From: Clostridium estertheticum
GTDB lineage: Bacteria > Bacillota > Clostridia > Clostridiales > Clostridiaceae
Assembly (NCBI RefSeq): GCF_026650985.1
Contig: NZ_CP086239.1
Span: forward strand, 4,676,501-4,740,500
Direction of reading: 5' to 3'
DNA: 64,000 nucleotides
Shown here: in pieces, positions 46,393-54,368 of the stretch
Position numbering within the stretch: position 1 is the first letter of the stretch
Layout of the letters: each line of letters starts with the position of its first letter
The notes under the pieces: model-generated
Told to the model about the DNA's origin: nothing
Database searches by the model: none
The model's input: the letters and a program-made list of their open reading frames with translations, nothing else
Position numbers and translations under genes: made by a program

Positions 46393-46770
46393 TTATAAAT
46401 TATCACTGTTGTCATCAGGTTGTTCATAATTTGCCATGGTACATTTGCCATCAAGAATTCCACCCTCAGAGATCATTAATTTTTTCACCGAAATATCACC
46501 GCGAACTTTGCCACAACTTTCTATAGTTAAGGTGTTTGTGCAAGAAACATTTCCAGTTATTATTCCATTTATATATGCATTATTACAGGTAATATCACCT
46601 TTTATTCTTCCTGTTTCACCTAATGCTACATCATCTTCACAAATTATGTTTCCATCAATAGAACCATCTATTTTAATAAGACCATTTCCATTCAAAGAAC
46701 CAATTATAGAACATTGCTGGCCAATTAAAGTTTCAATTCTATTTACGTCTTTTTCTTTATTACTAAACAT
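46393..46770 (-). CDS. Bactofilin (polymer-forming cytoskeletal protein)
   Basis: This 125-residue protein shows the bactofilin core: repeated beta-helix turns with hydrophobic residues at alternate positions and Gly at corners (IDGSIDGNI, LGETGRIKGDIT, INGIITGNVS, CGKVRGDIS). The N-terminus is short and polar and carries no membrane anchor. Bactofilins form filaments without nucleotide and position cell-wall enzymes. Four to five Cys in the core are unusual but suit the Cys-rich neighbours. A GGGGGAA ribosome binding site supports the ATG at 46770. It is convergent with the Asn-rich gene. Confidence 0.9.
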   Translation of the reverse strand: MFSNKEKDVNRIETLIGQQCSIIGSLNGNGLIKIDGSIDGNIICEDDVALGETGRIKGDITCNNAYINGIITGNVSCTNTLTIESCGKVRGDISVKKLMISEGGILDGKCTMANYEQPDDNSDNL

Positions 46771-46886
46771 ATACGATTCCCCCAATTTATATTATATTTT
46801 GTTTGTAGTAAACTATCTTTATAAAAAAATATTTAAATTTATTATTATAATGAATAAAACTAAGTAAAAAGGTTAATATTATAAAT

Positions 46887-46980
46887 GTAATCGGAGTTTA
46901 AATCTCCATTTGCATAAAATTAAAACATTTTATGCGTAACCCCCATCCCCCCTTGGGACCGGTAATACGGTCCCTTTTGT
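46887..46980 (+). ncRNA. Candidate small RNA with C-rich single-stranded region
   Basis: About 90 bases show the layout of a trans-acting sRNA. A small hairpin GGAG/CTCC (46893-46907) is followed by a perfect nine-pair hairpin GCATAAAAT/ATTTTATGC (46912-46935), then an unpaired tract with C5 and C6 runs (46936-46954). A GC-rich terminator GGGACCG/CGGTCCC with TTTT follows at 46955-46978. No ORF is present. C-rich tracts of this kind pair with Shine-Dalgarno sequences in known Firmicute sRNAs. TGAATA at 46851 with AATATTA 18 bases on loosely fits a sigma-G-type promoter. Confidence 0.45.
46955..46978 (+). terminator. GC-rich intrinsic terminator
   Basis: GGGACCG pairs with CGGTCCC around a six-base loop and is followed by TTTT. 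No coding gene on the plus strand ends here, so it most likely ends the candidate sRNA. Confidence 0.75.
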
Positions 46981-47032
46981 AAGTTTATAAACGATATTAA
47001 TATTTTACACATAATGTAATAGTTTTATTTTT

Positions 47033-47998
47033 TTATTTGATATCTATAGAGCTGATTTTAAAAGAAGGGTCTTTATTAGTATTTGGGATAAGTTTTAAAA
47101 TTAATTCTATAGTATAGTTTTTGCTTTCTTTTAAATTGGTAACATTAGGTTCTAATAGATCATTTGTATTAGTTCCTTTAAAATTTAATGTCCATAAAAC
47201 ATCGCTAGTATTGCCATCTTTGTCCCATTTAAAATCTTTAAAAACAGCATCTTGGAAGGTTAAATGTACTTTTCTGTCAGATAAATCACTTAAGAGTGAA
47301 ATATCATTACCATTTAAATCGGATGTAAAAAGATCTTTTGGCATAGTTAATTCAGAAACTGGAAAGGTTGCCATAAGATTTATGAAACCGAGTACTGTGG
47401 TTTTACCCATATAATTATCAACATAGTTGTAGTCAAAAGATTTTAAACTATCTTGAATAAAAATATAACTAATAAGATTTAATTCTCCATCTTTGATATT
47501 CCCAGATAACATTTTAGGTGTTTTATTATTTTTACTGTCTACAAAACCTAAAATATTGTTTGTGCTGCTAAATATATCTTCATATTTTTCACCAGTCCAA
47601 AGGAAAACATGCTGTACTGCTTTATTATTTACAGATGCTTGAGTAAATATTTCAGGTACGTTGTTTCTAGATATGTCCATTAATGTTAGTCTCATAGGCC
47701 ACTGCAAATAATAATTACCAACGGTGTTAAGCTTTTTAGAAGGCTCTAAATAATAACATTTGTCTCCAGAATTTATTTGAATATAGTATTTATCAACATC
47801 TGTTTTTATGTAGAGTATATCCTTATTTCCATCACCTGTTAAATCAGCTTGCATCATTTTTGATTCATTTATGATATTAAATGTACTTATTGCATTTGTT
47901 TTGAAAAGCAATAAAAATGTAAGTGTTATGGTAAAAATGATAATAGCCAAAACATAATAAATATATTTCTTTTTTAAAAATATTATCTGTAACTTCAT
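47033..47998 (-). CDS. Membrane-anchored protein with FG-GAP/VCBS-like motif
   Basis: This 321-residue protein has a basic N-terminus and one membrane segment (about residues 13-32), with the rest outside the cell. The motif ADLTGDGNKDILYI near residue 51 is a calcium-binding-type FG-GAP/VCBS repeat, and a second degenerate one (MDISRNNVPEIFT) occurs near residue 109. The remainder is beta-rich. Function is not known. The upstream GGGGGGGTGG-like ribosome binding site is strong. It is divergent from the solute-binding protein at 48105. Confidence 0.65.
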   Translation of the reverse strand: MKLQIIFLKKKYIYYVLAIIIFTITLTFLLLFKTNAISTFNIINESKMMQADLTGDGNKDILYIKTDVDKYYIQINSGDKCYYLEPSKKLNTVGNYYLQWPMRLTLMDISRNNVPEIFTQASVNNKAVQHVFLWTGEKYEDIFSSTNNILGFVDSKNNKTPKMLSGNIKDGELNLISYIFIQDSLKSFDYNYVDNYMGKTTVLGFINLMATFPVSELTMPKDLFTSDLNGNDISLLSDLSDRKVHLTFQDAVFKDFKWDKDGNTSDVLWTLNFKGTNTNDLLEPNVTNLKESKNYTIELILKLIPNTNKDPSFKISSIDIK

Positions 47999-48104
47999 TT
48001 ATTCCACCCCCCCCTTTAAATTATATGTAACAACTGTATATTTAATTAATTTATATTTAATAAATCTTAAGAATTAACATTTAATAATATAATGAGGTGA
48101 ACTT

Positions 48105-49358
48105 ATGAGAAAATCAAATAAATTTTTAAAAAACATATGTATAGGTCTTTTAATTCTAATTACGGTGTTTAGTTTGTCATCTTGCAAATGGGGCAGTGAT
48201 AAAAAGAGTGAGGATCAAAAAAAATTAAATATATTTCTAGATACAACAGATGAACATTCTTATAAAGTAAATAAGTTTTTAATTGATGATTACAAAAAAA
48301 ACAATCCAGATGTTGTAATAAAATTAAATGATATAATAGGTGATAAAAGCAATATTATGGATACAATTAATTTGGGTACAGAAATAGATGTGATGTTCAC
48401 GAGTAGAAATGACTTTATTGAACTTAGTAAAAAGGGAGTTCTAAGTGATATGGATGGAACATATGAGGACAACAATATTAATAGTAGATATTTTAATATT
48501 ATGGGCTCTTATGGAAGAATAGGTGATAAATATTATGGAATAGGGGTTGTACCATATTCTATTGAATTATTGTATAATAAAACAAATTTGGAAAAGCTAA
48601 AATTAGCTAATCCTAATAATTTAAAAGAGTGGTTAAATGTGTTAAAGCAAATTAATGGTAAGGGATTGAAGACACCTGTCGTATTAAACGAAGATATAGA
48701 TGCGAGGGGTATTTTGTTTTCATTAATAGCTAGCACAGGCATAAATATTCATGAGGTTGAGGAAAGTTATGATAGTGGTGAGTTAGGTTATAAGAAACTT
48801 AAAAATATGCAAGGAGTGTTTGATGAATTTAACTTGCTTACTAAAAATAATGGAATTACAAAAGATTCTTTTGAATTAGGTAATGAGCAAAGTGTTATTA
48901 ATTTTAATAATGGCGATTCACCCCTACTCATGTGTACTTCATATTATAATCCTAAACTTAATGGAAATAATATAGGTGTAATTAAAGACTATGACAATAA
49001 TTCAAAGTTTGGGGCAAATATGCCTATTATAATTAACTCTATATTAAGTATCCCAGTAAATGCAAAAAATAGGGATAGTGCCGATGCTTTTATTCAATAT
49101 GTATATAGTGATGAAGCTCAAGCAAGACTTGTGCAAAAGGGAATTATAACTGGAAATAAAGTTGCAAATAACAAAATATTAGGTATTGGTAAATCAATGG
49201 TTCAACATATGTATAAGGCTAATGACAATAGCATACCTATATTATATAATTTACCTAAAAAGATAAAAACCAATGTACTTTTGACCTTGAAGAAAATTAT
49301 AGATGGAAAGTATAGTTCTAAAGAATGGGAAGAGATATTAAATGAAAGTTATAAATGA
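48105..49358 (+). CDS. Sugar-type ABC transporter solute-binding lipoprotein
   Basis: This 417-residue protein has a lipoprotein signal peptide (lipobox LSSC, Cys27) and the fold pattern of family 1 extracellular solute-binding proteins. LNIFLDTTDEHSYKVNKFL is the first strand-helix. A VVPYSIELLYNKTNLEKL segment near residue 149 and SADAFIQYVYSDEAQARL-like text near residue 325 are hallmarks of the family. It probably binds a sugar or oligosaccharide outside the cell. No permease genes are nearby. Its natural terminator has been interrupted by an insertion sequence. Confidence 0.85.
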   Translation: MRKSNKFLKNICIGLLILITVFSLSSCKWGSDKKSEDQKKLNIFLDTTDEHSYKVNKFLIDDYKKNNPDVVIKLNDIIGDKSNIMDTINLGTEIDVMFTSRNDFIELSKKGVLSDMDGTYEDNNINSRYFNIMGSYGRIGDKYYGIGVVPYSIELLYNKTNLEKLKLANPNNLKEWLNVLKQINGKGLKTPVVLNEDIDARGILFSLIASTGINIHEVEESYDSGELGYKKLKNMQGVFDEFNLLTKNNGITKDSFELGNEQSVINFNNGDSPLLMCTSYYNPKLNGNNIGVIKDYDNNSKFGANMPIIINSILSIPVNAKNRDSADAFIQYVYSDEAQARLVQKGIITGNKVANNKILGIGKSMVQHMYKANDNSIPILYNLPKKIKTNVLLTLKKIIDGKYSSKEWEEILNESYK

Positions 49359-49406
49359 TATTAATATACAAAAAATATGTTTCAGAGGTACATTATTAAA
49401 TAAAAA

Positions 49407-49432
49407 GAAGTATGAATTTTAATTCATACTTC
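49407..49432. repeat. Left target-site duplication (palindromic terminator stem)
   Basis: A 26-base perfect palindrome (arm GAAGTATGAATT, central TT) identical to that at 51042-51067. A-rich sequence lies on its left, but the T-tract that should follow on the right is replaced by the insertion sequence. Confidence 0.9.
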
Positions 49433-49443
49433 AGGTTGTTTAC

Positions 49444-49478
49444 AAACCCAGTATAATTTTTTATTGTACTGGGTTTTT
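49444..49478 (+). terminator. Inward-facing terminator at the left end of the IS
   Basis: AACCCAGTATAAT pairs with ATTGTACTGGGTT and is followed by TTT on the plus strand. Confidence 0.75.
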
Positions 49479-49486
49479 ATATGCAA

Positions 49487-50905
49487 TTATGCGATAGCAT
49501 TTTGATTTATAGATAAATTAGTAACATGCAACAGGTTTTTAGTTATAAAATAAAAAAACATGGAAGATAGTAGGCTAGCTATCTTTTTCATATTTTGCAC
49601 TGCTGCTGTAAGCAGACACTGCTCTTGCACATTTTCTAATCCGCGCATATGGCAATAGCGAAGCCCATGCAGTTGTTTAGAATCTGCGAAGCTTCGCTCT
49701 ATAGTTTCTTTCCTTCTTCTATATATATTTCTACCCTTATCCGTTTTGGTAAACTTTACAACATCTTCTTTATACATTTCCCAAACATGTCTTCTAACAG
49801 TTTTAACCTTACTTTTATCAGAAAAACATTGAGTTCTATTTGGGCATTCTTTGCAATCTTTTGCATTCCCAACATACTCTTTATATCCATCTCTAGTTGT
49901 CGTTTTATAATGCAAAGCCCTTAAGTCAGGGCAAACATATATGTCCTTCTCTTTAACATATTGAAATTTATTTTTAGTGTACATTCCTTTTGTATGTGGA
50001 GACCTTCTATATCCCATTACAGATTTTAATTCTCTCTCAAATAGTTCTTTACATATAAGATTTGTAGCATAACCAGCATCGGCACCAACATATTTTGTAT
50101 TAAAATTAAATTTTTTTATTTGCACATCCAATCTATCGATATAAGGATCAACATCATTTATATTTCCAGGAGTAACATAAACATCAGTAATTATATTGTG
50201 TTTACTGTCCACAGTTCTGTGATCTAAATAGGAGAAGCCTTCCGGCTTGCCATCTCTCATCATATATCCGCTGTCGGGGTCAGTTGTGCTAACTTTAATT
50301 TCTTTTATTATGGTAACAGGTTCTTTCACTTTCAAAGGTCTTTTACCGTGATTTATTCTATCTTCCTCTACAGCTTTATTAAGATCAGCTACATATTCTT
50401 TAGGTGTTTTTTCAACTTCAATTTTCACAAGCTTTCGCTTATTAGCATTTGCTTTTAGGTGTGTAGAATCTGTGTAAAGTATTTTACCAGTTACCATCTT
50501 AAGATTTATAGCCTTAAATACGACTTCGTCAAATATTTTTTGGAACACGTCAGTTCCTTTAAATCGTCTACGTCTATTTTGGCTAATTGTTGAATGATCT
50601 GGAATAACATCAGTAAGGCTTAGTCCTAAAAACCATCTATAAGCTACATTTACTTCAATTTCCTTTACAAGTTGTCGCTCAGATTTTATTCCAAATAGGT
50701 ATCCAATAAACAGCATTTTGAAGAGTAAAATAGGATCTACGCCAGGTCTTCCATTATCTAAACAATAATATTTTTGAGTCAATTCTCTTATGAAAGAGAA
50801 ATCCATGTATTTATCTATATTTCTGAGAATATGGTCTTTAGGAACTAAATCCTCTAAATATACCATTTCTAATTTTTGTTGTGTGAAGTTCTTTTCATTA
50901 ATCAT
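49487..50905 (-). CDS. IS1182-family transposase
   Basis: This 472-residue DDE transposase has the N-terminal DUF772-type domain ([28 protein letters not shown]). The first catalytic Asp is in [15 protein letters not shown], a second Asp in [11 protein letters not shown], and a zinc-finger-like [20 protein letters not shown]...C-x2-C...C region precedes the C-terminal [20 protein letters not shown] with the Glu. The reading frame is complete, so the element may be active. A GGAGGG ribosome binding site supports the ATG at 50905, well inside the longer open frame. Confidence 0.93.
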   Translation of the reverse strand: MINEKNFTQQKLEMVYLEDLVPKDHILRNIDKYMDFSFIRELTQKYYCLDNGRPGVDPILLFKMLFIGYLFGIKSERQLVKEIEVNVAYRWFLGLSLTDVIPDHSTISQNRRRRFKGTDVFQKIFDEVVFKAINLKMVTGKILYTDSTHLKANANKRKLVKIEVEKTPKEYVADLNKAVEEDRINHGKRPLKVKEPVTIIKEIKVSTTDPDSGYMMRDGKPEGFSYLDHRTVDSKHNIITDVYVTPGNINDVDPYIDRLDVQIKKFNFNTKYVGADAGYATNLICKELFERELKSVMGYRRSPHTKGMYTKNKFQYVKEKDIYVCPDLRALHYKTTTRDGYKEYVGNAKDCKECPNRTQCFSDKSKVKTVRRHVWEMYKEDVVKFTKTDKGRNIYRRRKETIERSFADSKQLHGLRYCHMRGLENVQEQCLLTAAVQNMKKIASLLSSMFFYFITKNLLHVTNLSINQNAIA

Positions 50906-50986
50906 AACTAAACCCTCCGAATTATAAAGTTTGTATACTATATATATTCGACATTGATGTTGTAAAATCCTTTTTGAATATGAAAA

Positions 50987-51016
50987 AAAACACTCCAATT
51001 TTAAATTAGAGTGTTT
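50987..51016 (-). terminator. Inward-facing terminator at the right end of the IS
   Basis: AAAACACTC at 51008-51016 read on the minus strand pairs with GAGTGTTTT, and eight T follow on the minus strand. It stops transcription entering from the Fur-family gene. Confidence 0.75.
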
Positions 51017-51041
51017 TACATTTTATGTTTGTCAACAGTCT

Positions 51042-51067
51042 GAAGTATGAATTTTAATTCATACTTC
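51042..51067. repeat. Right target-site duplication (palindromic terminator stem)
   Basis: An identical 26-base palindrome to 49407-49432, here followed by TTTTT on the right. Before the insertion the site read A-run, palindrome, T-run: a bidirectional terminator between the converging lipoprotein and Fur-family genes. Confidence 0.9.
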
Positions 51068-51082
51068 TTTTTATTTAATAAT

Positions 51083-51493
51083 TTATTTCTTGCAATCTTC
51101 ACATAAACCATAAAAATAAAGTTTAGTAGCTAATACCTCGTAATTAGTATATTGTTTTACATCTTCGAGTACATTTGAAAAACTTATACCTTCTATGTCA
51201 TCAACTTTACCACAATTTACGCATTGTATGTGAGGGTGAGGTAGCATATTACAATCATATCTAAAATTACCTTCACCAACATTAAGTTCTATAATCAGTT
51301 CAACGCTTATAAGAGTTTTTAATGCTTTATAAACTGTAGCCAAACTCATAGTAGGATATGTTGGTTGTAGAGCTTTGTAAATTATTTCAGCTGAAGGATG
51401 TTCTTTTGTAGATTGTAAAAATTTGTAGACAGCAATGCGTTGAGGTGTAAGCTTTAATTTTTTTTCTTTAAAAACTGTTGTAATGTTCTCCAT
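51083..51493 (-). CDS. Fur/PerR-family transcriptional regulator
   Basis: This 136-residue protein has the winged-helix DNA-binding part (LKLTPQRIAVYKFL, then SLATVYKALKTL) and a metal-binding C-terminal part. The regulatory-site region HPHIQCVNCGKVDDIE and two CXXC pairs (CVNC and CEDC) for structural zinc are visible. The pattern, including HPSAEIIY near residue 33, is closer to PerR than to Fur, which would make it a peroxide-responsive repressor; this is not certain. AGGATGG precedes the ATG at 51493, with an alternative ATG at 51502. Confidence 0.9.
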   Translation of the reverse strand: MENITTVFKEKKLKLTPQRIAVYKFLQSTKEHPSAEIIYKALQPTYPTMSLATVYKALKTLISVELIIELNVGEGNFRYDCNMLPHPHIQCVNCGKVDDIEGISFSNVLEDVKQYTNYEVLATKLYFYGLCEDCKK

Positions 51494-51669
51494 ATACACC
51501 ATCCTATAATATTATTATATAATATAGAACTTATTATATAATAAAAGCTATTACTTGTCAAAATTATTATATAAAAAATTAATAAAAAGTAAAATTTTAT
51601 TTTGTTTTTTATTCATTTATAGAATTAATTACATATATTAGTAATAGAGAGAGAGGGGGAACTAATACT

Positions 51670-53064
51670 TTGAAAAAAACATATGTACTAGATACCAATG
51701 TTATTTTATATTCACCAAGTGCGATATTGTCCTTTGGCGATAATGATGTAATAATACCCGAAGTAGTATTAGAAGAACTAGATAGTTTTAAGAAAGATAA
51801 AAGTGATTTAGGAGCTAATGCTAGATATTCAGCAAGGCTTATTGACGAACTCAGAAAACATGGGAAATTAAATGAGGGCATTGATTTAGAAAGTGGAGGA
51901 ATATTAAGGGTTGAAATGAATCAATATGATACCGAAATTCCGGCTTCTTGGAGTAAAGAAAAAGCTGATAATAGAATATTACAAGTATGTAAAGGTATTA
52001 AGGAGCAAGGTGAAGATGTTTGGCTCATAACCAAAGATATATTTCTACGTATAAAGGCGGATGCTGCGGATATTAATGTAGAAGACTATTATGAAAAATT
52101 TGTGCCAGAGTATGACAATCAGTATACAGGGAGGATAGAGGTATTTGTGTCTCCAGAAAAGCTTGCAGAGTTTTTTAGTAAAAAAAGTATAGAGGCTACT
52201 GTATTGCTTGAATATAATGAGGAGTTAGAAGAGTATACTACTCCATTTTTATACACAAATCAATTTTTAATAATGCATTCAACGGAAAATCCAAAACAAA
52301 CTGCATTAGCAAGGTATGATGGAAGAAATGTAGTGCCGCTTTATTATAAAGACAGTAAACCTTTAGGGGTTATACCAAGAAATGTTGGACAGAGATTTAT
52401 GTTAGAAGCTTTAAGCATTGATTCAGTAAATGCACCGCTTGTAATTATTAAAGGGCCAGCCGGAACTGCTAAAACACTATTTTCATTAGCAGTAGGGCTT
52501 CAAAAGATATTACAAGAAAGTGGTGAACACCACTTTGGTAGTGAAGAGTACAGAAGAATTTTAATTTGCAGGCCCAATGTTACTATGGATGAAGAAATAG
52601 GTTTTTTACCTGGTACAGAGCAAGAAAAAATTTCACCATTTATGAGGCCAATATTCGATAATTTAGAAATACTTGTGGAATCTGATGAAAAAGAGCGTTA
52701 TAAAAACGAAAAACAATTATCAGATAAGATAAAAGACTTATTCGATAGGAGAATTATAACTACTGAGGCGGTTGCTTACCTTAGAGGAAGGTCAATAGTG
52801 AAAAATTGGGTAATAATAGATGAGGCTCAAAACTTATCACCAAAACAAGTAAAAGCAATAATAACTAGGGCTGGAGAGGGAACCAAATTGATTCTTATAG
52901 GTGATCCAGAACAAATAGATCATCCTTTTCTAGATAAAAGATCAAATGGGTTATGTTATGCATCCGAAAAAATGAAGGGCAGTGATTTATGTTATCAGGT
53001 AACTTTAAAATATGATGAATGCGAGAGGTCCCCTCTAGCATTTGAAGGATCAAAAAAATTATAA
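51670..53064 (+). CDS. PIN-domain PhoH-like ATPase (YlaK type)
   Basis: This 464-residue protein combines an N-terminal PIN ribonuclease-like domain (YVLDTNVILYSPSAI with the first acidic residue, VVLEELD, DNRILQ) with a C-terminal PhoH helicase-like ATPase. The ATPase has Walker A IKGPAGTAKTLFS near residue 261 and Walker B WVIIDEAQN near residue 380. The family (PhoH2) is thought to act as an RNA helicase/RNase. The start is a TTG about nine bases after a GAGAGGGGGA ribosome binding site. It is divergent from the Fur-family gene. Confidence 0.9.
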   Translation: MKKTYVLDTNVILYSPSAILSFGDNDVIIPEVVLEELDSFKKDKSDLGANARYSARLIDELRKHGKLNEGIDLESGGILRVEMNQYDTEIPASWSKEKADNRILQVCKGIKEQGEDVWLITKDIFLRIKADAADINVEDYYEKFVPEYDNQYTGRIEVFVSPEKLAEFFSKKSIEATVLLEYNEELEEYTTPFLYTNQFLIMHSTENPKQTALARYDGRNVVPLYYKDSKPLGVIPRNVGQRFMLEALSIDSVNAPLVIIKGPAGTAKTLFSLAVGLQKILQESGEHHFGSEEYRRILICRPNVTMDEEIGFLPGTEQEKISPFMRPIFDNLEILVESDEKERYKNEKQLSDKIKDLFDRRIITTEAVAYLRGRSIVKNWVIIDEAQNLSPKQVKAIITRAGEGTKLILIGDPEQIDHPFLDKRSNGLCYASEKMKGSDLCYQVTLKYDECERSPLAFEGSKKL

Positions 53065-53078
53065 TAAGTGTATTTATA

Positions 53079-53195
53079 AAAGAGAGTATAAAATTTATAC
53101 TTTCTTTTGTATAGAAGAGAGTATAAATTTTTATATTTTCTTTTGTGTAGAAGAGAGTATAAAAATTTATACTCTTTTTATACTCTCTTTTGTAT
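53079..53195 (+). repeat. Three tandem copies of a 36-base hairpin unit
   Basis: Units beginning AAGAGAGTATAAA recur at 53079, 53115 and 53151. The first two end TTTCTTTTGTRTAG, and the third expands into a perfect terminator stem (AAGAGAGTATAAA and TTTATACTCTCTT). The array ends the PhoH-like transcript. Confidence 0.75.
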
Positions 53196-53320
53196 TTAAT
53201 TATCATATATTAGTTTAATTTACAAAAATAACATAAAAATGTTGTATTAAATTATATGATTATACTGTACAATATAAAAGTACATAATAAAAGTACATAA
53301 TAAAGAAAAGGATGGGAAGT

Positions 53321-54334
53321 ATGAGAAAAATAAAAAAACGTAAAAAAACCAAAAAACGTACAAGTACACTTGTTTTGTTATTTGTAATATTCGAATTGAT
53401 TTTCACAACAATTACTGGCCCATTTATGCTTTATTATGGTCCCTTTAAAAATGTGAAGAGTACAGTGGTAGGTGCTGCAATGACTACTTATTCATTACAA
53501 TGGCTTGCAACAACTTTTTTGTCTAAAGAAGCAATAGCAAAAATTATGAGTGATCAAACAGTGGATACATTAGTTCAAAATAATTTGGATGGTGTAAAGG
53601 TAGAAAATAAAAATGATAATAGTATAGAAAGATATGATGTAAAAGGAAATAAATTTAAAGGTTACATATTAATAATTAATGATCCAACTAGGTTAAAAGT
53701 TGGGAGTAGTAGTATGATTGGTAAGGAAGGGCAACTAACTAGTGATATTGCAAAGGATAACAATGCAATTGCGGCAATCAATGGTGGTGGATTTAACGAT
53801 GGAGATAGTGGATCGAAAAACACAGGAATAGGAACAGGAGCAAATCCAACTGGAATTATAATGGGCCGGGGAAAAATTGTTAGTAATGATATAACAGATG
53901 TAGATAAAAAAACAGAAGTTGTAGCAATGACTAGTTCAGGAAAATTATTAGTTGGTCCTCATAGTCTTTCTGAGATGAAAAAAGAGGGAGTAACTGATGC
54001 AGTATCTTTTGGACCAGCACTTATAGTTGGTGGTGAAAAAACTATAAAAAGTGGTGATGGTGGTTGGGGTATTGCACCTAGAACATGTGTAGCTCAAAGA
54101 AAAGATGGAGCGATAATATTTTTAGTGATTGATGGTAGGCAGTTAGGAAGTGTAGGCGCTACTTTAAAGGAAGCACAAGATGTATTATATGATTATGGAG
54201 CTGTTAACGCTACTAACTTAGATGGGGGTTCTTCTTCTACATTATTTTATGATGACGAAGTTATAAATAGTCCATCAGATAGTTTGGGAGAAAGGTCAGT
54301 ACCTTCTATTATGTATATAGAGAGTAGAAAATAA
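53321..54334 (+). CDS. Phosphodiester glycosidase (NAGPA-domain) family membrane protein
   Basis: This 337-residue protein has a very basic N-terminus (KKRKKTKKR), a membrane anchor at about residues 16-38 and a large outside domain. The domain carries NAGPA/exopolysaccharide-type motifs: AAINGGGFND near residue 150, GAPNP-like GANPTGIIMGRGK, FGPALIVGG, APRTCVAQRKDG, and TNLDGGSSSTLFYDD near residue 298. Relatives cleave sugar-1-phosphodiester bonds in cell-wall or exopolysaccharide polymers. The second ATG (53321) is better placed after GGATGGGAA. Upstream, a 14-base unit AAAGTACATAATAA is repeated in tandem. Confidence 0.88.
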   Translation: MRKIKKRKKTKKRTSTLVLLFVIFELIFTTITGPFMLYYGPFKNVKSTVVGAAMTTYSLQWLATTFLSKEAIAKIMSDQTVDTLVQNNLDGVKVENKNDNSIERYDVKGNKFKGYILIINDPTRLKVGSSSMIGKEGQLTSDIAKDNNAIAAINGGGFNDGDSGSKNTGIGTGANPTGIIMGRGKIVSNDITDVDKKTEVVAMTSSGKLLVGPHSLSEMKKEGVTDAVSFGPALIVGGEKTIKSGDGGWGIAPRTCVAQRKDGAIIFLVIDGRQLGSVGATLKEAQDVLYDYGAVNATNLDGGSSSTLFYDDEVINSPSDSLGERSVPSIMYIESRK

Positions 54335-54368
54335 GTATAGGATATTTTGAAGTTAAAGGAGAAAAAAT

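Larger units (their letters stand above)
49433..51041 (-). mobile_element. IS1182-family insertion sequence
   Basis: A 1609-base element with terminal inverted repeats AGGTTGTTTACAAAC (left) and AGACTGTTGACAAAC (right end, reverse complement), 12 of 15 matching. It carries a single transposase gene and sits between two identical 26-base copies of a palindrome. Inside each end lies an inward-facing terminator (49444-49478 for plus-strand and 50987-51016 for minus-strand transcription), which would block outside transcription from entering the transposase gene. The transposase is intact. Confidence 0.9.

Noticed and set aside
53079-53195. Possible CRISPR array
   Set aside because: The units are contiguous, without unique spacers, and each is a hairpin with T-rich tail; no cas genes are present.
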